From Datisca glomerata (Eukaryota; Streptophyta; Magnoliopsida; Cucurbitales; Datiscaceae), in assembly GCA_003255025.1 (NCBI GenBank), contig QANY01009387.1:310001-374000 (forward strand): a DNA stretch of 64,000 bases, read 5' to 3'. Position 1 is the stretch's first letter; the number at the start of each line of letters is the position of its first letter. Below, piece by piece: positions 58,030 to 64,000 of the stretch. The position numbers were made by a program, and so were the translations under genes. The notes beneath the pieces were generated by a model. The model was not told the DNA's origin. It did no database searches and worked only from the letters and a program-made list of their open reading frames with translations.

Positions 58030-58360
58030 ATTAGGTCCAGAGCATCCTGGACAAGTTCGTTCATTAGGACTCGTGGTAACTCCATCTCAAGTGTTCTCGC
58101 ATTATCGTGGGGAATCGTCCACGCAAGATTCTACCCGTTTATCAATTGAGCTAGAATCCCAACGTGCATGAGTAGTTGAGTTGAAAGCTCAATGCGCATG
58201 GGTGCCTCAGTTAGAGGCTGAATGTTCAGAGATGCGTGAGAAGTATGATCAGGCGCAGGCTGAATGTTTAGAGATACGCTCCCAGCTAAATTTAATTATA
58301 AAGTTAATGCAATACTTTCGTAAAGACTATGACAACCTTTTGTTGTTTAACGTTATTTAA
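58030..58360 (+). pseudogene. Second CACTA (Transposase_24) ORF fragment
   Basis: Directly after the LTR, the plus strand reads LGPEHPGQVRSLGLVVTPSQ, the Transposase_24 block also seen at 1915-1971. The sequence continues STRLSIELESQRA, a stop, and a coiled coil (VVELKAQ, LEAECSEMREKYDQAQAE, LEIRSQL), ending near 58360. The N-terminal part is missing beyond the LTR. Confidence 0.7.
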
Positions 58361-58589
58361 TAGTACTTTTGAAATATTTTGTTATTTCTAATTTTCATAC
58401 TTTGAACTCATTAAATAATTTATATTAATAATCTATTATAGTTTTGAATATCTAATTAATGATTTAATGTTTTATAATTATGTGCTTTGTAAATATATAT
58501 AATGATACTGCTCTGACCATTGTGGAAATATATACCATAATAAATTTTGTGTTAATATGCTGGAATTTTCGGGAATTAGCAGAAATATG

Positions 58590-58960
58590 AAGGAACATGT
58601 GAAATCAATATTTTTTGCGACGGTTCCTAAACCGTCGCAAAAAATTGGACTAGGACAAATTCGCGATGGTTCTACAACCATCGCAATAAGATTACCTATT
58701 TCGCGACGGTTGTAGAACCGTTGTTATATATACAATTTGCGACCATTCTAGAAACCGTCGCGGTATATTAAATTTAACGACGCTTGCAAACCGTCGCCAA
58801 TTATCAAAATAACCGTCACTTTAGAGTCTCTATCGTGACGTTCCTCCAACGGTTGTCAAAACCGTCAATGATTTAATCCTGACAGCGGCGATCCTGACTG
58901 TTCTCCAATCATCGCCGTATCGATTCCGACGGTTAAAAACATGGTTGGCGTTTTATTTCT
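58590..58960. repeat. CACTA subterminal inverted repeats
   Basis: Many copies of GCGACGGTT and its inverse AACCGTCGC, arranged head to head: TTTTTGCGACGGTTCCTAAA against ACCGTCGCAAAAAATT, then CGCGATGGTT/AACCATCGC, GCGACGGTTGTAGAACCG and others. Arrays like this are the transposase-binding ends of plant CACTA elements, and here they follow the CACTA ORF end. The terminal CACTA motif itself is not seen. Confidence 0.75.
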
Positions 58961-59114
58961 CATATGGATTTGTTGGTATCCAGAGTCTTCAATGCGAAGT
59001 ATCAGAGAAATTTCTCGCTCTTTTGGGTGACTTGAAGAAGGGGTCTTCCGTTACGTAGCTGAGCATTATTGGGGGTAGAACTTTTTTCTAAGGGTCTCAT
59101 GTGGAGAGTTGGGA

Positions 59115-59665
59115 ATGGCTCAATGTAAAACATGTACATATGAATGTAAAATGCGTGCAAGTTTAGTCATGAGCATAACAGCCCTACTGTTCTTATGGAA
59201 AGAAGAACCTATGATTGGCTTTTCAAGAAATTTTCAAATGAACAATTTTAATGATATCTTTCAATTTCTTATTTTAGTATGTTCAACTCTATGTATTCCT
59301 CTATTTGTATAGTACATCGAATGTACAAAAATGACCATTTTGTTATTCACGTAAACGGGTACATCCAAACGTAAAATGCGTATATTTAATTTTGTTCGAT
59401 GTAAAACATGTACACCCTAATGTAAAACCCGTACATTTTTTTTTCATTATAAACGTGTACATCCTTCGTAAAACATGTACATTTTATTTTTTCAACATAA
59501 AACATACCCGAATGTAAAATATGTATATTTTATTTTTTTAATGTGAAAACATGTACACTCGGCAAAACCCATATATTTTATTTTTCAACGTAAACGTGTA
59601 CGTCTAAATTGAAAACATGTACATTCTATTTTTCCTCTTAAATCCTATACGTCCAAACCAAACCG
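59115..59665. repeat. Minisatellite of GTAAAACATGTACA units
   Basis: Short units with GTAAAAC.TGTACA or AACGTGTACATC recur at 59126, 59143 and then about every 25-30 bp from 59345 to 59645. They are often separated by TTTTATTTTTT.AA. ATGTACAT and ACATGT are palindromes. The array is interrupted at 59165-59340. Confidence 0.65.
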
Positions 59666-59879
59666 TTGATACTTACAATTTTAAATTGATTAAATTTTTT
59701 CTATTGTTATTTATGATTTATTAAAAGCTTAATTCTAATTTATTTTTCTTACTCAACACTAATAACAAAATGAATGAATTGTTATTTAATATTTTTTAAA
59801 TATAATATATTATTCCAATACTACAACTCAATTATTGTTGAATTAATTTTCACCTTTTTCTGTATTTTTAAAAACTTAC

Positions 59880-60560
59880 ATCTTTGTGACCCGGATTATG
59901 TTCCGGTGGATATTCCTGCCAACCGTACAATTTCCGCATTGATATTAGTGTCAATTGGACAGTGTCCACGTGAATACTCACGTCAACCGGATGATGTTCG
60001 TGTAACCGAGTAGGGAAACCGACCCATCCTGGTTTGTTTTGGTGCCCCCATCCATGTCTATTCTGAACATTTTGGGATATGATCCATGTCCAAATGCAAT
60101 ATATAAAATTCTTCCCATCTAACTAAAGTTTAATTAGTATTCCTCATATTGAAGTAAATATGAAAGGATATTTTGATTAAATAATTAGTGTTTAGGGTGT
60201 ATGGTTTACGGTATTGTGTCAAGGGTTTTATTTTTTAGAATTTATAACTTGTCACATTCATATACTTCTTAAGTGAATACAGTTTACTTATTTTGTTCTT
60301 GACGTTTGAAGTAAACATAAAAGTGATCATTACGTGATGAAGTAATTAGTGTTTTGGGTCTAGCTAGTGTCTTGGTTTAAGGCTTCTTGGTTTACCTTTT
60401 TTCACTTTCACATACTTCTCATCTAACTAAGGTTGAATTATTATTCCCTCATGTTTGAAGTAAATAGGAGAGCTTCATCGTGTGTTTAAATAATTAGTCA
60501 TAGGTTTTAGAGTTTAAGGTTTAGAAGCTAGGGTTTTAGTGACTTTGTGTTGGAATTCAA
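59880..60560 (-). repeat. Interspersed repeat, copy 2
   Basis: The reverse complement of blocks from 48656-49346: CCGGATGATGTTCGTGTAACC, TTTTGGGATATGATCCATGTCC, and TTAGTGTTTAGGGT. It has internal repeats of GTCCACGTGAATACTCACGTCA-like pieces. Confidence 0.45.
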
Positions 60561-60649
60561 TAAATTATAATAACCAAATCCTCTAGTCAATAGATACATT
60601 GAATACAAGTTAGATATACAAAAATAACATATCTGACATATTGGTTAAT

Positions 60650-61181
60650 GACTGGGCGTTTTTTTATAATTATTTGCATATAGTCCTCTTGGCTATTCAT
60701 GTCAACAAGACCATGTCCACGTGAGTATTCATGCAAACTGGATTATGTCTGCGTGTATGTTCATGTCATTCGGGCTGTGTCTGCATGGATATTGATATCA
60801 ACCGGATGATGTTCGTGTAACCACGTAGAGAACCCAACCCATGTCTAGTTTCCTTTGGTGCATCCTCATTCACGTCCATTCTAATGTCTTGGGATATGAT
60901 CCATGTCAAAATGATATATATATATTTGTGGGTACAATAATAACTAGGTTAGGAGTCTGTGACCATGATCAGAGAAGACTCAATGCTAGTTAACATTACT
61001 GTTTTCCTCACATTCTTCCCATCTAAAGCATGAAGACTATATATAAACCTTAAACCATAATCATTAGCTAGACACTAAACACTAACTATTTCATCACATA
61101 ATTATCCTGTATGTTTACTTCAAACGTTAGGGAAGAAGTAATCCACATGAGAGTATGTAAATGTGACAAACTATAAACCCT
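60650..61181 (-). repeat. Interspersed repeat, copy 3
   Basis: Tandem with copy 2: GTCCACGTGAGTATTCATGC, ACCGGATGATGTTCGTGTAACC and TTGGGATATGATCCATGTC recur in the same order about 780 bp further on. It ends at a CACTACAAAAAA site at 61182. Confidence 0.45.
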
Positions 61182-61430
61182 CACTACAAAAAATATGACA
61201 TTCGGCGGATATCCCTGTAAAAAGTAATTGACAAGGATCATGCAACACTTGTGACAACTCCTCATATTAAAAGTCCGTATTTTTCACGAGACGCAATGCC
61301 TCCCGTGTAGAACCCTTTGATATCTCACTTTTTATCAGATTTTTTGACTCATGTAGAATGTTGTTTAATGAGGTTTTACGTCTCCTGTTGAATATATTTA
61401 ACATGTATTTTTAATTCTTGTGTATTAATA
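61182..61430 (+). mobile_element. Possible CACTA element terminus
   Basis: CACTACAAAAAATATGACA begins at 61182, followed by short inverted subterminal-like pieces (TTCACGAGACGC, CCTCCCGTGTAGAA, TTTTACGTCTCC). The right-hand terminus is not found before 64000. Suggestive only. Confidence 0.35.
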
Positions 61431-63052
61431 TTCACAGATTTTGTGTCTTAGTAAATCAGATACCATAAGATTTTTTTAATATCATTGATATAGTTTTTAT
61501 TATAAATATATTTTCTTGGCATTTTATAAATGCTATTTTTTGTAGTCAGTTTACATATTTAACACATTAAAAATTATATAACATCAATGAAACGTTTAAT
61601 AACATTATTATTTTATTTCATTTTTACAAAAGTACAATACGAAACTAAAAAATATCTAAAAGTCCCATCACTAAGTCTAATCATCCACGTATCATCATCA
61701 TTTGTTCTAAAAATTAAAAGCATCTAAATGTTTTACCAAATACTACAAAATTCTCAAAAAAATTCACTAAAATATCATATAAAGCGTAATGTCTAATTCT
61801 TCAAACTTTGAACGCCCATGTTCAATAGGCTCAAGTCATTGCAGGTCTTGCATTATAAAGTGAACTTAGTTACAAATATTGAACTAAGTTAGCACATTAA
61901 ATATTAATGCTAGCTAATCAAATTCATACCAATAACCAAATAAGCATATAAATAGCATAATTACTCATAATCTTATGTAAATATGTAAGTAGTATAAGTA
62001 CTCACACTTACGATGTAAATACCCTAATTTGCAAAAAATCATAGCAATTCAAAAGATAAAATAGAAACCCATACGATCTTCATAAGAAGGTACCAAATTT
62101 ACTGAAAATCAAAGCAATTCAGAAGGCTAACTACTCAATTTACCCGATTAAGCATTGAACAATAATAGATGGATCTTTCAGCCCTAAAAATAAGAAAATA
62201 ATTTTCAGGATCACAGATAGGTGGAAATTTTGAAATGGGTACCTCAGATTTGGTGATAGTTGAGACGAATCTATGTTTTGAATCAGTAGAGTGCTTGATA
62301 TAAATGTTTCAATCTCTGCTATTCGAAGAAGAATCAACTTTCCCTTTCGATGATCCATCTTGGTTGCTGGGCTTGACCTTAACTACACAAGTATTAGTCT
62401 CTATAGCCATGGAAACAAAGCTATGATAAACTTTTCTCTATAATTGCTAACAGAAGCATTACCAAACTCATCAGTAATCACAGATAATTTGAATATGAAT
62501 ACGCATGAAGAGGGAGAGAGAATCCAAGAACCTCGGTCCTCAAACTCCAAAAGCACTTTACGTATGGACAAAATTATATTATTACTCTGAAAACTCAGAC
62601 TATCTCTGTCGTATCTTTTGAGCCTCTTCACGTAAAGAACAGTAGGGATGTACCTCTCACTAAAGCTTGGAAATATTGTCTGACAAATTAACATGTATGA
62701 CAGAGAGTTGGGTATACAGTTAAGCAAAAAAGCATTAACGAACGTAAACTAAATATGAAACACAATCTTTGAATTTTGTAAAATTAGATAAGAAAATGAG
62801 AAATATAAATTAATGATTGGTAAATAATGATTGCCCAATAACTCAAATAAACATCAGCTAAAGTGTTCTTTATAGAACGTCAATCGCTAATTTCAAGTAA
62901 ATTCTATCAAAATTAGAAGCCAAGCCTAGCCTTTTGATTTACTGACTTTCCTGCCTCATAAAAAACTATCTTCCAAGTATCAGTAACATAACTAGCAGAT
63001 ATAATTGCTAATAAAGATGGACAAGAACAGGATTGCATTTACTTCATGTAGT
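61431..63052. other. AT-rich DNA with unassigned ORFs
   Basis: Minus-strand ORFs at 62140-62358 and 62401-62727 do not match any family I know. A minus reading near 62290-62410 (MAIETNTCVVKVKPSNQDGS) looks protein-like. It could be the beginning of a CACTA ORF belonging to the terminus at 61182, or chance. Confidence 0.25.
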
Positions 63053-63673
63053 TTATTTTGCTTGAGAGTTGTTAGATGCTAACATTTTGGCAATTTTTTC
63101 CCTTGACTCCCTCAAAAAGCAAACCTGAAGGCTAGTTCTCTTTCAAAGAAGATCTTTTTAGAAATACATGAAAAAAAATGTTATATCTTACTACTGATGA
63201 AAAAAGTATAGAAAAGGGAAAAGAAGCTATTGCAAAATAAATACAACAGTAGAGAAAGTGACAGTCAACTTAAGGAGAACTCTGAATTCAAAAATCACCA
63301 TATAAATGTGCATTACAAAATAATTCATAACATAAAAATAATTAGAGAATTAAGATTATAATAGACTAAAAATGCATTGAATATCAACAGCTAGAAATCT
63401 TTTCTCGAAGAGATTTTTCTATATGCATATTTTTGTTTTGTCTTTTTCGTAGTCGTTACCTTCATTACTTCATCGAGCAAGTTAACATCCATAATGCAGG
63501 AAACATAACCTGCATCAACTATTATTAGAACCAAGTAGTTTGCAAGTTACCTTCCCAACCAAAACTGGCTCTTGGAGATGATTTTTACTAAATTGTAAAA
63601 GATAAAATACAAAGTCATTCACATGATTTTCTCCTGATATTACACTCTTATTTGCAGGTTCTACACCAACTAC
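63053..63673 (-). other. Putative terminal exons of an unidentified minus-strand gene
   Basis: Three splice-bounded open pieces: 63551-63673 (SGENHVNDFVFYLLQFSKN, 41 codons, AG before and GTAACT after), 63460-63509 (YVSCIMDVNLLDEVMK, GTAACG after) and 63053-63124 (VCFLRESREKIAKMLASNNS then QAK-stop). The last two join in phase. The first does not join in phase with the second, so either an exon or splice site is wrong or this is a decayed gene. No family recognised. Confidence 0.3.
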
Positions 63674-64000
63674 CTACGAAATAAAAATTATAAAAAATAA
63701 AATAAAAGGATAAAAATATGTAAATCGCTAAATTAAAAAGTAAAACAAAGGAAGTAGTGGCAACAAGATTTATTTTAATGAACTAAATGAGAAAGTGGCT
63801 TTGTGCTTTGCCTTATTTCCATCGATTCCATGTGAAATCATTAACATGTATTTGCTAATTCTCTTTCACATCTGGTTATATTTCTTCAATTCTCTGTTTC
63901 CTCAAGGCTCATCTAGTGAAAATATGAGGAGACTGACATTGTATGTGCTTGTACAAGAGTGCCAATATCTTCTTTGTCATTTTTTTTAAATCAGGAGAAG

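Noticed and set aside
58031..58050. TTAGGTCCAGAGCATCCTGG looks like a tRNA-iMet primer-binding site after the LTR at 58029.
   Set aside because: The same bases read in frame as LGPEHPG, and the reading continues as a Transposase_24 block and coiled coil, so it is CACTA coding DNA; no retroelement interior follows.

Overview
This window is plant nuclear DNA, most likely from a eudicot with a repeat-rich genome. The evidence is strong AT richness, GT-AG introns, and many decayed plant transposons: Ty3/gypsy of the Tat lineage, a Ty1/copia scrap, and CACTA, hAT, Mutator-like and probably Helitron DNA elements. I see no bacterial, organellar or viral gene organisation, no tRNA or rRNA, and no CRISPR array.

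Layout. At 1085-1971 (minus) lies the wreck of a CACTA ORF. A 13-kb Tat-lineage retrotransposon (element A, minus, 1972-15070) is inserted in it. Read in its own direction, A has a truncated 5' LTR, gag, protease, RT, RNase H, a second 'archaeal-type' RNase H and integrase. These are followed by a roughly 111-bp tandem repeat, a multi-exon plant mobile domain (PMD, aminotransferase-like) gene in ANTISENSE orientation with its own promoter region, a polypurine tract and a full 1.25-kb 3' LTR. A second copy with the same architecture (element B, plus, about 26755-39222) lies in the opposite orientation and lacks its 3' LTR. Between A and B are a 1.1-kb hAT-type element with an 8-bp target duplication, a probable small Helitron, a 275-bp tandem repeat, parts of LTRs, a degenerate minisatellite and a 1.8-kb Mutator-like element.

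From 39.2 to 43.3 kb there are a Ty1/copia RT fragment, MITE-like DNA and a 775-bp hAT-type element. At 43921-47123 (minus) is the only gene I regard as intact. It has five exons and about 268 residues. The predicted protein carries a conserved plant N-terminal block, a basic nuclear-localisation stretch, a coiled coil and a C-terminal DLNLP (EAR-like) motif. A 50-bp AG/CT microsatellite lies just upstream of its start codon.

From 47.5 to 61.2 kb are an AT-rich stretch, a repeat family present in inverted orientations, a 277-bp CACTA MITE, a third, distinct Tat-lineage element (C, plus, about 49.6-56.5 kb), a chromovirus-like LTR abutting a second CACTA ORF fragment with subterminal repeats, and a minisatellite. 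The last 3 kb is weakly annotated; it may hold terminal exons of an unidentified minus-strand gene.

The most interesting system is the pair A/B. Two separate insertions share the same retroelement-plus-antisense-PMD unit, so the host-like gene travelled as retrotransposon cargo. Extra antisense ORFs between pol and the 3' LTR are already known in Tat-lineage elements (for example maize Grande), so the architecture has precedent. The PMD identity, intron retention and own-promoter arrangement are what deserve follow-up. All protein statements come from reading translations by eye; no database search was run.
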